DNA of 13,181 bases from Bacteroidetes bacterium UBA7368. Its GTDB lineage: Bacteria; Bacteroidota; Rhodothermia; Rhodothermales; UBA10348. Below the pieces are notes generated by a model that made no database searches, was not told the DNA's origin, and saw only the letters and a program-made list of their open reading frames with translations. The translations under genes were made by a program, and so were the position numbers. The stretch is taken from the NCBI GenBank assembly GCA_002469915.1, contig DKOG01000008.1, forward strand, positions 1 to 13,181, read 5' to 3'. The first letter of the stretch is position 1; every line of letters begins with the position of its first letter. Positions 6,214 through 13,181 of this stretch are shown piece by piece.

Positions 6214-7623
6214 TTATCGCGTGCGCGTGTCATAGGTGCGCGGTAGCGACTCATCACCCAGAATAACAAAATCACCAAGACCGGTGTGTTCATCTGAATC
6301 GAATGTGTGTATATCTAGGCTGGACTGAACAGAAATGACCAGCATTTTCGTTCCGGGACGATATTGAGCTAAGTGCTCTGGAGTACCCGTTCCGGTTTCC
6401 ACGTGGAAACCTCCCACCATGTGTGCAACTTTGGAACCCGGCTTGCGAGTCATTAGCTCGGCAATAGACCAGGCCATGGTCGCATCCCAAAGGGCTTGCG
6501 CGTCCAACATTGAGCCGCCGCCATGTTGCGAGCTGCCAACAGACGGCATTTCAGCTTCTTCATTATGGTCCATCTTGTGCTCGGCTTCGTCACCGTGCTC
6601 CATATCATGGCCTTCTCCGGAATCATGGCCTTCTTCTGCATGTGCACCGGCTGCCATGTGCATTTCATGATTCATTTTGTGTTCTTCACTCTCCTCATCA
6701 TGTTCTCCTTCCTCGCCATGCTCCATTTCGTGGTTCATTTCTGAGCCTTCCGGATGATGCATCGCATGCATGGCTTCATGATCCATTTCTCCTTCACCCA
6801 TTTCATGTCCTTCACCTTCCATCATTTCGCACTCATGCTCACCCTCTCCTTCCATCATGTCGCAAGAGTGTCCTTCGCCCATTTCATGCCCTTCGCCATG
6901 CTCCATCTCGTGGTTCATTTCATGGCTTTCATCATCCATCTTTGCTGACGTTTCCTGACTGGCAGCCATCATTTCCGCCATAGCTTCTGCCATGACAGCA
7001 TCCCACTGCGCTTTATATGCTGCACTTGGCGCACCGTATGGTTGTGGAGCGACGTAGGAAAGGGCTTGGTCAGATAATCCATTTAAAGCACCTCTACCCA
7101 TGCGGGTAACCATATTTGAATATCGCCTTGGAGCGTTCGCGGCAATAACCGGGAATCCGTTAGCCTTTGCGAATTCAACCAAGGGCTTGTAATCCGTCTC
7201 GTAGTTACTCCAAGGGCTACTAGATAGCTGAAAATGAGACTCTGAAATCAAATCATTCAGATACTCATCAACGATATACTGAACGTCACGGGAAAACATC
7301 TCCAACGAAAGCGCAGCGGCACTTCCATGAGTTGAATACCAATCCTTCAGAACAACTTGTTCGATGTAATGCGATACCGGATCGTTATGCAATTCACCAA
7401 CAAACACTACTTCGGCTACGCCCATGGCTTCCCGAATATCATCTAGGGTGGCCGGCTGACCTTCAGACGTGTAAATACGATAATCACCCTCGGTAATAAC
7501 TACCGATTCCTGGGCAACGACGTTCAATGCGCTTGACAAAAAGAAAACAAGCGCGAAAAAAGAAGCTGATAATCTCACGATAAAGTCCGTTAAATCTGAA
7601 ATGATGGCCTTCAAATTAACCAT
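6214..7623 (-). CDS. ChaN-family haem/metal-binding protein with large His/Met-rich insertion
   Basis: ChaN (DUF399) proteins are iron-regulated envelope proteins reported to bind haem. Both halves of the domain are present. The N-terminal half has VFVGELHNDPVSH (73-85), FSRDVQYIVDEYL (110-122), DYKPLVEFAKANGFPVIAA (144-162) and NAPRRYSNMVTRMG (163-176). The C-terminal half has ALWDATMAWSIAELM (377-391) and VAHMVGGFHVETGTGT (399-414). Between them, residues 229-359 form a low-complexity segment with 23 His, 20 Met and 2 Cys among many Glu and Asp, making the protein (469 residues) far longer than the usual roughly 280-300. Residues 16-37 form a signal peptide with likely cleavage after VVA (37). 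There is no lipobox cysteine, so the mature protein should be soluble in the periplasm. A GTG at 7578 (residue 16) would give a more typical signal peptide than the ATG at 7623. It heads the presumed operon with the M49-like and SIMPL genes. Confidence 0.88.
   Translation of the reverse strand: MVNLKAIISDLTDFIVRLSASFFALVFFLSSALNVVAQESVVITEGDYRIYTSEGQPATLDDIREAMGVAEVVFVGELHNDPVSHYIEQVVLKDWYSTHGSAAALSLEMFSRDVQYIVDEYLNDLISESHFQLSSSPWSNYETDYKPLVEFAKANGFPVIAANAPRRYSNMVTRMGRGALNGLSDQALSYVAPQPYGAPSAAYKAQWDAVMAEAMAEMMAASQETSAKMDDESHEMNHEMEHGEGHEMGEGHSCDMMEGEGEHECEMMEGEGHEMGEGEMDHEAMHAMHHPEGSEMNHEMEHGEEGEHDEESEEHKMNHEMHMAAGAHAEEGHDSGEGHDMEHGDEAEHKMDHNEEAEMPSVGSSQHGGGSMLDAQALWDATMAWSIAELMTRKPGSKVAHMVGGFHVETGTGTPEHLAQYRPGTKMLVISVQSSLDIHTFDSDEHTGLGDFVILGDESLPRTYDTRTR
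6547..6939 (-). repeat. Degenerate His/Met/Glu-rich coding repeats inside the ChaN-like gene
   Basis: This stretch encodes residues 229-359. Recurring units are MNHEMEHGEGHEM (236-248), MNHEMEHGE (296-304) and MNHEMHM (317-323), with CDMMEGEGEHECEMMEGEGHE-like doubling around 254-274 and KMDH/EMDHE elements. At DNA level the copies are similar but not identical (for example 6714-6740 against 6895-6921). This suggests expansion by duplication followed by divergence under selection for composition. Such segments bind soft or borderline metals (Cu, Zn, Ni, Ag) in proteins like SilE, PcoE and CopA. Confidence 0.8.
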
Positions 7624-7803
7624 CTACCAACGATTTACCGAGAGGTGTAAGCCTCAAAACCATGCTTTTGGGCTAGTTTTACCGTGAATTCTGTAGACTC
7701 CAGCCAAAAGAAAACGCAAAATGAGGGTGCAATCAGGATCGCAGGACTCAACGAATAACGCTCGCAGAGGCCACCCTCGTACACTCAGCCGAACCGTGTT
7801 CAC

Positions 7804-9312
7804 CTACCGGCGATCTCGCCCACGAGAGCGCCCTTCTGAGTCGCTATCTCTACGGGAACGCCCTGATTCTGAAGCCGACCTTTTACCACCACTCGCTTTG
7901 TGCTGTGTATTGTGATAGAGATCGTCGAGAAGCATGGCGAGCAATTCGGGCTCTTCGTTGGCAAGCTCTTCTACGAGTGGCTTGAAGCGCTGAAGACGTT
8001 CTTTTTCAAGGTTTGAACGATCCCTGAATGTAGATTCAAGAACGACAGTGAGTCTGTCTGTAACCCGCTGGGCTACATCGTCTTCGGAAGGAATTTCGTG
8101 CTGTGTCATAGGTATAGCAAATCGCTGACCAATGGCCAGTAGACTACGTTGTTCTTCGATTGAAATCAGGATAATGGCTGTTCCGGTTTTTCCAGCCCGG
8201 GCGGTTCGACCTGCGCGATGGACATAATACTCAGGGTCCTGAGGAATGTCATACATCAACACATGGCTCAAATCGGTGATGTCAATGCCTCGAGCGGCCA
8301 CATCAGTAGCGACAAGAAACTTCAGCTTCCCATCCCGAATCTTCTGCATCACCTTTTCGCGAGCAGCCTGTGTTAGGTCTCCAGAGATACTATCGGCATC
8401 GTATCCGTAGTTCTGGAGGAATTTGTGTAGGTATTCTACATCCCGTTTGGTGTTCGCAAAAATAATCGCGGACTCAGGATTCTCCATTTCGATGATGCGG
8501 GCCAGAATCCGATCTTTGGACATGCGGTCCACGCGATAGAAACGATGTTCTATTGCATCAACGCTCACATTTCCAGAGCTCAGAGACAAAAATCCAGGAT
8601 CATTCAAAAACTGACCTGCTAGATAGCGAACCCTCGAAGGCATGGTTGCACTGAACATACATGATTGGCGATCCGCTTCGGGCAGGTATCGCTTGAGCTT
8701 CAGCATATCCGGGTAAAACCCCATGGACAGCATTTCATCTGCTTCGTCAAATACCAGCATCTTTAGATCATCCAGGATCAGTCGACCTTGTTGGATATGA
8801 TCTAAAATTCGACCAGGAGTACCGATAATTACCTGGGTACCCTCGCGTAGCGCTTTGATTTGAGGCTCATATTTAACACCGCCATAAATGACGACACTCG
8901 TGAATTTATGCTCGCCCCGAAGACGTTCAAACTCCTCAAAAATCTGCTTGGCTAGCTCTCGTGTGGGAGACAGGATCAAGGCCTGAGCCCGGTTCATGTC
9001 CTCGTCGAGGAGATTAAACAGCGGAAGTAAAAACCCTCCCGTTTTCCCCGAGCCCGTACGAGACTGGACAATCATATCCCTGCCATCCAGTAGATAGGGA
9101 ATCGCTTTTTTTTGCACCGGCATCAAGCTAGTCCAACCAGCCGATTTAACCGCATCGCGCACCATATCCGGAAGGGAATCGATGGATGCTTCTGCCAGAG
9201 ACATTTCTGGCTCAGTAAAAGTGGCTTTGACCCGGTCGTCAGCACGCTCAGCTTGAGCTCTACTGGTCAGATCTATTCCTGTGATAAAACTACGTTTAGG
9301 TCCGTTAGACAT
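7804..9312 (-). CDS. DEAD-box ATP-dependent RNA helicase
   Basis: This is a 502-residue superfamily 2 RNA helicase that uses ATP to separate or remodel RNA duplexes, probably in ribosome assembly or mRNA turnover. All core motifs are intact: Q-motif glutamine in LMPVQKKAIP (63-72), motif I SRTGSGKT (84-91), Ia PTRELAKQ (116-123), Ib TPGR (165-168), II DEAD (189-192), III SAT (221-223), IV IIFANTKR (283-290), V VATDVAARGID (334-344) and VI HRAGRTAR (365-372). An N-terminal extension of about 45 residues precedes the core. After a helical region (about 405-470) the protein ends in a Ser/Arg/Gly-rich basic tail (473-502), typical of RNA-binding tails in RhlE/DeaD-type proteins; I cannot assign one of those names. 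The ATG at 9312 is preceded by an A/T-rich leader without Shine-Dalgarno. It begins 52 bp after fabG and may be read through from the fab cluster. Confidence 0.95.
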   Translation of the reverse strand: MSNGPKRSFITGIDLTSRAQAERADDRVKATFTEPEMSLAEASIDSLPDMVRDAVKSAGWTSLMPVQKKAIPYLLDGRDMIVQSRTGSGKTGGFLLPLFNLLDEDMNRAQALILSPTRELAKQIFEEFERLRGEHKFTSVVIYGGVKYEPQIKALREGTQVIIGTPGRILDHIQQGRLILDDLKMLVFDEADEMLSMGFYPDMLKLKRYLPEADRQSCMFSATMPSRVRYLAGQFLNDPGFLSLSSGNVSVDAIEHRFYRVDRMSKDRILARIIEMENPESAIIFANTKRDVEYLHKFLQNYGYDADSISGDLTQAAREKVMQKIRDGKLKFLVATDVAARGIDITDLSHVLMYDIPQDPEYYVHRAGRTARAGKTGTAIILISIEEQRSLLAIGQRFAIPMTQHEIPSEDDVAQRVTDRLTVVLESTFRDRSNLEKERLQRFKPLVEELANEEPELLAMLLDDLYHNTQHKASGGKRSASESGRSRRDSDSEGRSRGRDRR

Positions 9313-9364
9313 ATATCAAGTGTTGTGTGCCAACTACATGTAGAAAAGATGCGGGAGTGCACTT

Positions 9365-10108
9365 TTACATGGCCAGGCCACCATCCACGTGGAGTACGTG
9401 ACCGGTAATGTACGACGCACCCTCCGAGGCAAGAAATAATACAGCTGAAGCGATGTCATCAGGCGTAGCTGGACGCCCCACAGGCACCGATCCAAGCATC
9501 GCTTCACGGGCACCATCGGAAATCGAAGCCGTCATGTCGGTTTCAACATAACCAGGAGCTACCACATTTACGGTAACACCTCGTGCGCCCAATTCCTTGG
9601 CTAAGCTTTTGGAAAAACCAATGATGCCTGCTTTTGAAGCCGCATAGTTGGTTTGCCCAGCATTGCCCATAACGCCCACAACTGAGGACAAATTGATGAT
9701 CCGCCCCTTGCGTTGCTTCATCATGGGGCGATAGGCTGCTTTCGAATAATTGAACACACTTTTGAGATTGGTACCTACGACGAAGTCCCAATCGTCCTCG
9801 CCCATGCGAAGCATCAGCATATCCTTGGTAACTCCGGCGTTGTTAACCACAACGTCAATCGAGCCCCATTCGGAAATAATTCCACCTACGGCTGCTTCTG
9901 CTGCACCGAAATCTGCGGCATCTGCTTGAATCGCCCGTGCTTTGACGCCCCTTTCTTCAAGTTCGGCAACAAGTGCATTGGCCTCGTCTGAGGAAGAGCG
10001 GTAGGTAAATGCTACGTTGGCTCCCTTGCTGGCAAACGACTCTACGATGGAGCGTCCAATACCACGGGTACCGCCTGTAACTAGTACATTTTTATCAGTG
10101 AAAGACAT
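9365..10108 (-). CDS. fabG: 3-oxoacyl-[acyl-carrier-protein] reductase FabG
   Basis: This is a cytosolic NADPH-dependent short-chain dehydrogenase (247 residues, standard length) that reduces beta-ketoacyl-ACP to 3-hydroxyacyl-ACP in each elongation cycle of type II fatty acid synthesis. Visible features are the cofactor-binding TGGTRGIG (11-18), NNAG (89-92), and the catalytic tetrad Asn114, Ser142, Tyr155 and Lys159 (YAASK), followed by VAPGYVETDM (183-192) and the C-terminal ITGHVLHVDGG. The family is broad, but the fab neighbours and high similarity of pattern to E. coli FabG make the assignment firm. It starts 7 bp after the fabD stop; the leader is A-rich with only a weak AAAGAA. The next gene downstream is a DEAD-box helicase, not acpP. 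Confidence 0.95.
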   Translation of the reverse strand: MSFTDKNVLVTGGTRGIGRSIVESFASKGANVAFTYRSSSDEANALVAELEERGVKARAIQADAADFGAAEAAVGGIISEWGSIDVVVNNAGVTKDMLMLRMGEDDWDFVVGTNLKSVFNYSKAAYRPMMKQRKGRIINLSSVVGVMGNAGQTNYAASKAGIIGFSKSLAKELGARGVTVNVVAPGYVETDMTASISDGAREAMLGSVPVGRPATPDDIASAVLFLASEGASYITGHVLHVDGGLAM

Positions 10109-10115
10109 AGCTGTT

Positions 10116-11066
10116 TTATTCTTTTTCTAAATCTGCGGCCGTTCCAAAAGCGACTGTTTCCAATTCGCGACCCAAGGTCCGTTTGACGAGACCACAGAGT
10201 ACGCGCCCGGCGCCTACTTCAATAAAGCGAGATGCTCCGTTTTCGTGCATGGCACGTAGAATATGTGCCCAACGAACGGGCGCAGTCAACTGCTCGACCA
10301 ACCGGGTCCGAATCTCTTCAGGATCTATTGTCGGTGAAGCCGTGACGTTCAAATATACGGGGTAAGCCGGGGTCTGTATCTGGAGCGCGGCGAGCGCATC
10401 CGTTAAACCCTGTGTGGCCGCTTCCATGAGAGGGGAATGAAACGCTCCAGACACAGGAAGCATAAGCGCTCGTCGCGCTCCCCGTTCTGGTGCCAATTCG
10501 ACGGCTCGTTCAACGGCAGAGACATCACCTGAAATCACAATCTGGCCGGGAGAATTAAAATTGGCTGGCTGCACAATGTTGTAACCGTCTCCGTCTCCAT
10601 CTCCGCTCGCATCTTGGCAAAGAGACTCCACGTCGGCATCTTCCATTCCAAGAATAGCTGCCATCGTTCCGGGACGCATTTTTCCGGCTCCCGCCATGAG
10701 TTCGCCACGGAGCCTCACGGTTTGCAGGGCATCTTCAAATGAAATGGCACCCGCTGCGGTTAGTGCGCTGTATTCACCCAGACTGTGACCAGCTGCCATA
10801 TCTGGATTCCCGTGCTGCGTTTTCATCGCTTGCAACACAGCCATCGAATGAACAAATAAAGCGGGTTGAGTATTCTGAGTTTGCTTGAGTAAATCGGCAT
10901 CATTTTCTAATCCCGTTCCGAACATAATGTCTGTCAGCGAGAAGCCAAGTACCTCATTCGCGCGGTCCATAATGGCCCGCGCTCCAGGCATCGCATCATA
11001 AAGATCCGCTCCCATGCCAACGACCTGAGAACCCTGACCAGGAAAGATCAATGCCGTTTTACCCAT
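10116..11066 (-). CDS. fabD: Malonyl-CoA:ACP transacylase FabD
   Basis: FabD transfers malonyl from CoA to acyl carrier protein, supplying the extender unit for fatty acid elongation. The 316-residue product shows FPGQGSQ (8-14), the nucleophile elbow GHSLGEYSAL with Ser95, Arg120 in RLRGELM for the malonyl carboxylate, and the catalytic His210 in GAFHSPLM. I prefer the ATG at 11066 over an in-frame ATG ten codons earlier (11096). The shorter protein begins MGKTALIFPGQGSQ as expected for the family, a GAAGGTG ribosome binding site lies about 8 bases upstream, and the longer form would overlap fabH by 28 bp with a basic extension (MGLRRRRC). With this start fabH and fabD are separated by 2 bp, suggesting coupled translation. 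A small Gly-Asp repeat (155-161) is inserted in a surface position. Confidence 0.95.
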   Translation of the reverse strand: MGKTALIFPGQGSQVVGMGADLYDAMPGARAIMDRANEVLGFSLTDIMFGTGLENDADLLKQTQNTQPALFVHSMAVLQAMKTQHGNPDMAAGHSLGEYSALTAAGAISFEDALQTVRLRGELMAGAGKMRPGTMAAILGMEDADVESLCQDASGDGDGDGYNIVQPANFNSPGQIVISGDVSAVERAVELAPERGARRALMLPVSGAFHSPLMEAATQGLTDALAALQIQTPAYPVYLNVTASPTIDPEEIRTRLVEQLTAPVRWAHILRAMHENGASRFIEVGAGRVLCGLVKRTLGRELETVAFGTAADLEKE

Positions 11067-11068
11067 GA

Positions 11069-12073
11069 TCACACACCTTCGCCGTCGTAAGCCCATTTAA
11101 CATAAATAGCGCCCCAGGTGAACCCACCGCCAAACGCAGCCAATACTAGGTTGTCCCCTTTATTGAGGTCCTTCTCCCAGTCCGCAAGGCATAAAGGAAT
11201 CGTGGCTGCGGTAGTATTGCCATAGCGCTCAATATTGAGCATCACTTTATCCATTGTTACACCCATCCGTCGAGCCGTGGCATCAATGATGCGCAAGTTG
11301 GCTTGGTGAGGTACAAGGTAGCGGATATCGTCGCCCGTCAGGTTGTTCTTCTCCATGATCTCGGCGGCCACGTCAGCCATTCCTTTCACCGCGGCCTTGA
11401 AGACAGGCGGGCCTTCCTGATGTAAAAAATGCCACTTTTTTTCAATGGTCAATGCAGATGAAGGGTTAAGACTACCACCACCCAACATGCAGAGTGCTGC
11501 CCATTGAGATCCATCTGTACGTTCAATTGAATCGATTACACCGTACCCATCAGAATCGGCTTCAAGCAACACCGCGCCAGCGCCGTCTCCGAATAAAATA
11601 CACGTGGTCCTATCTGTATAGTCCACAATGCTACTCATTTTGTCAGCCCCGATCACAAGAACTTTCTTGTGTTTGCCGGACTCAATGAATCGAGCACCGG
11701 TTGAAAGAGCGAACAAAAATCCTGAACAGGCTGCGGAAAGATCATATCCCCATGCATTGACCGCCCCAATATTGGCAGCAACGATACAAGCTGTCGCAGG
11801 AAAAAACATATCTGGCGTGACGGTTGCCACAATGACCAGATCAATTTCTTCGCCTGAAATACCCCTTTTTCGAAGCACTTCCTCAGCGGCCTTGGTCGCC
11901 ATGTACGAGGTTGCTTTCGCTGGGTCCTTCAGAATGCGACGTTCTCGAATACCGGTTCGGGTCCGAATCCATTCATCGCTGGTGTCCACCAACGTTTCAA
12001 GATCCGCGTTCGTCAGACGATCCTCAGGGAGAAAATGCCCGACGGTCGTAATGGCGGCTCGTACCTGTTCCAT
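11069..12073 (-). CDS. fabH: Beta-ketoacyl-ACP synthase III FabH
   Basis: FabH condenses an acyl-CoA primer with malonyl-ACP and so starts fatty acid chains; its specificity sets straight or branched primers. The product is 334 residues, close to the family norm. The Cys-His-Asn triad is visible: Cys116 in [12 protein letters not shown], His256 in VPHQANLRI and Asn286 in [11 protein letters not shown]. Also present are the N-terminal [15 protein letters not shown] (32-46) and the C-terminal FGGGFTWGA (314-322), both classic for FabH rather than FabB/F. Primer preference cannot be read directly. It starts 60 bp downstream of the plsX stop and is followed within 2 bp by fabD. No Shine-Dalgarno is apparent before the ATG at 12073. 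Confidence 0.97.
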   Translation of the reverse strand: MEQVRAAITTVGHFLPEDRLTNADLETLVDTSDEWIRTRTGIRERRILKDPAKATSYMATKAAEEVLRKRGISGEEIDLVIVATVTPDMFFPATACIVAANIGAVNAWGYDLSAACSGFLFALSTGARFIESGKHKKVLVIGADKMSSIVDYTDRTTCILFGDGAGAVLLEADSDGYGVIDSIERTDGSQWAALCMLGGGSLNPSSALTIEKKWHFLHQEGPPVFKAAVKGMADVAAEIMEKNNLTGDDIRYLVPHQANLRIIDATARRMGVTMDKVMLNIERYGNTTAATIPLCLADWEKDLNKGDNLVLAAFGGGFTWGAIYVKWAYDGEGV

Positions 12074-12119
12074 ACTTCAAAAGAGGGATGGTGATGTAAA
12101 TGCGTGTCGTTGCATGAGA

Positions 12120-12146
12120 AAAGAGATGAGCGGTCAAGCGCTCATC
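12120..12146 (-). terminator. Stem-loop across the plsX stop codon, possible attenuator or terminator
   Basis: GATGAGCG (12125-12132) and CGCTCATC (12139-12146) form a perfect 8-bp stem with a 6-base loop. On the minus strand the loop contains the plsX TGA and the 3' arm is followed by TCTTTTCTC. The stem is short but GC-containing and the U-rich tail is imperfect. It could partially terminate or protect the plsX transcript before fabH. Confidence 0.45.
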
Positions 12147-13138
12147 ACCTCAGCAATAGTAGAGGAAACCTGCTCCCTGACCATTTTATCAGCAGCTAGA
12201 ACAAGGTTTTTGATAGCGTAGGCATCAGAACTGCCATGACCAATAAATACGGTGCCGTTCACCCCAAGCAAAGGTGCGCCCCCAAATTCTTTGTAATCAA
12301 ATCGTGCCTTGACGCCCGATAGCGCTTTCCCAACAATGGACATTTCCTCGGGAGTCATCTGGAGTCGATGCATCTCCTCGCCGATCATTCGGGGAAGGGA
12401 TGAAGCTAGGCTTTCACCGTACTTCAAAAGAATGTTGCCTACAAATCCATCGCAGACCAGTACGTCTGCGGCATGATTCATGACTTCTCGCCCTTCAACA
12501 TTGCCGACGAAATTCAGGTCAGAACGTTCATCCAATAGAGCATACGTACTCTTAGCTAGATCATCGCCTTTTCCGGGCTCTTCACCAACATTCAGCAAGC
12601 CAACGGACGGGTTATCAGCACCCATGACCTTCTCGACGTAAACGGCACCCATTCTGGCGAATTGCACTAAGTGTTCTGGCTTACAACCCACATTGGTGCC
12701 GACATCTACGAGGATAGTCGTTCCCTTGAGGGTTGGAAAATAGCCAATCGCTGTTGGTCGAGAAACGCCGGGAAGTCTTCCTATAATGAAGAGTGCTCCA
12801 GCCATGACGGCTCCCGTATTGCCTGCCGATACAAACGCGTCTGCCTTTCCAGCTTTGCACAAGCCGAGGCCTACATGTATTGAAGACTTGGGTTTTGATT
12901 TGAGTGCCACGGCAGGAGCTTCATCCATACCAATGACGTCGGGCGAATCCACAACTCGGATTTTCGCCTGAATCTCTGGATCCAACTGGGCAACCAACAC
13001 AGATAACTGGTCTGCAGGGCCCGTCAGCCAAACATCCAGTTCGCCTGGACGGCTTTTGAGCGCGGCAGCGACTCCCTCTACGACAACATCGGGGGCATGA
13101 TCTCCCCCCATCGCGTCAACGGCAATTTGTGTCGGCAT
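12134..13138 (-). CDS. plsX: Phosphate acyltransferase PlsX
   Basis: PlsX converts acyl-ACP and inorganic phosphate to acyl-phosphate, the donor used by PlsY for the first acylation of glycerol-3-phosphate, so it links fatty acid and phospholipid synthesis at the inner face of the membrane. The 334-residue product has the diagnostic N-terminal IAVDAMGGDHAPDVVVEG (5-22), the SAGNTGAVMAGALFIIGRLPG segment near 103-124, a LVDVGTNVGCKPEHLVQFA segment near 138-156, NVGEEPGKG (192-200), VCDGFVGNILLKY (228-240) and the terminal FGGAPLLGVNGTVFIGHGSSD region (282-302). The ATG at 13138 fits the family start. The 43 bp upstream hold no recognisable gene end, so whether rpmF precedes it, as in many bacteria, cannot be seen. 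It is the first fab-cluster gene in the window. Confidence 0.97.
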   Translation of the reverse strand: MPTQIAVDAMGGDHAPDVVVEGVAAALKSRPGELDVWLTGPADQLSVLVAQLDPEIQAKIRVVDSPDVIGMDEAPAVALKSKPKSSIHVGLGLCKAGKADAFVSAGNTGAVMAGALFIIGRLPGVSRPTAIGYFPTLKGTTILVDVGTNVGCKPEHLVQFARMGAVYVEKVMGADNPSVGLLNVGEEPGKGDDLAKSTYALLDERSDLNFVGNVEGREVMNHAADVLVCDGFVGNILLKYGESLASSLPRMIGEEMHRLQMTPEEMSIVGKALSGVKARFDYKEFGGAPLLGVNGTVFIGHGSSDAYAIKNLVLAADKMVREQVSSTIAEVMSA

Positions 13139-13181
13139 GGAGTGCTAAAATAATGGTGAGCCGGAAAAATGCGTCGGATAC

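Noticed and set aside
6510..6983. Long plus-strand open frames opposite the ChaN-like insertion (up to 157 codons)
   Set aside because: They arise because the repetitive His/Met/Glu codons contain few stops in other frames. The composition is a mirror of the repeat and there is no recognisable domain.
7723..7778. GAGGGTG/CACCCTC inverted repeat after the helicase gene as a terminator
   Set aside because: The arms are 7 bp with a 42-base loop and the T-rich stretch that follows is interrupted, so it is too weak to call.
11067..11096. N-terminal extension of FabD from an ATG at 11096
   Set aside because: It adds an atypical basic [10 protein letters not shown] before the normal FabD start and overlaps fabH; the ATG at 11066 has a good ribosome binding site.
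13140..13148. GAGTGCTAA, identical to one half of the CIRCE heat-shock operator
   Set aside because: The partner TTAGCACTC nine bases away is missing and the downstream gene is plsX, so this is most likely chance.

Overview
The window looks like part of a Gram-negative bacterial chromosome, most plausibly from the Bacteroidota/Rhodothermota-Balneolota assemblage. This placement is an inference. It rests on the plsX-fabH-fabD-fabG order without an adjacent acpP, the near absence of Shine-Dalgarno sequences upstream of most starts, and an M49-like zinc lipoprotein of a kind I associate with that group. No 16S or ribosomal protein gene is present to settle it. All recognisable genes lie on the minus strand, so transcription runs from high to low coordinates. 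I saw no mobile element, CRISPR array, tRNA or rRNA.

Right part (about 13138 down to 7804): a fatty-acid/phospholipid initiation cluster in the order plsX, fabH, fabD, fabG, followed by a DEAD-box RNA helicase in the place where acpP often sits. The last three fab genes are nearly contiguous (2 bp fabH-fabD if the internal fabD start is used, 7 bp fabD-fabG). A compact stem-loop covers the plsX stop codon and may divide plsX from fabH.

Middle part (7623 down to 3730): three exported proteins in a probable operon. First is a ChaN-family (haem-binding, DUF399-type) protein carrying an approximately 130-residue His/Met/Glu/Asp-rich insertion in the middle of its domain. Second is a lipoprotein-like M49 (dipeptidyl-peptidase III-like) zinc metallohydrolase with a pentapeptide HEXXH motif. 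Third is a SIMPL/DUF541 envelope protein whose 5' end looks frame-disturbed. I consider this trio, and above all the metal-ligand-rich insertion, the most notable content of the window. A role in envelope metal or haem handling is a hypothesis.

Left part (3562 down to 1): a 66-residue two-helix membrane protein, an 87-residue protein resembling a cysteine-free anti-sigma-factor N-terminus, a perfect 34-bp palindrome acting as a likely intrinsic terminator, the chaperone gene htpG, and the N-terminal 257 residues of an MFS transporter cut by the window edge. The small genes are surrounded by inverted and direct repeats that may be regulatory. No gene-free stretch exceeds about 220 bases. The longest is 773-989, between htpG and the transporter, where I see only a weak 5-bp hairpin and no convincing signal.
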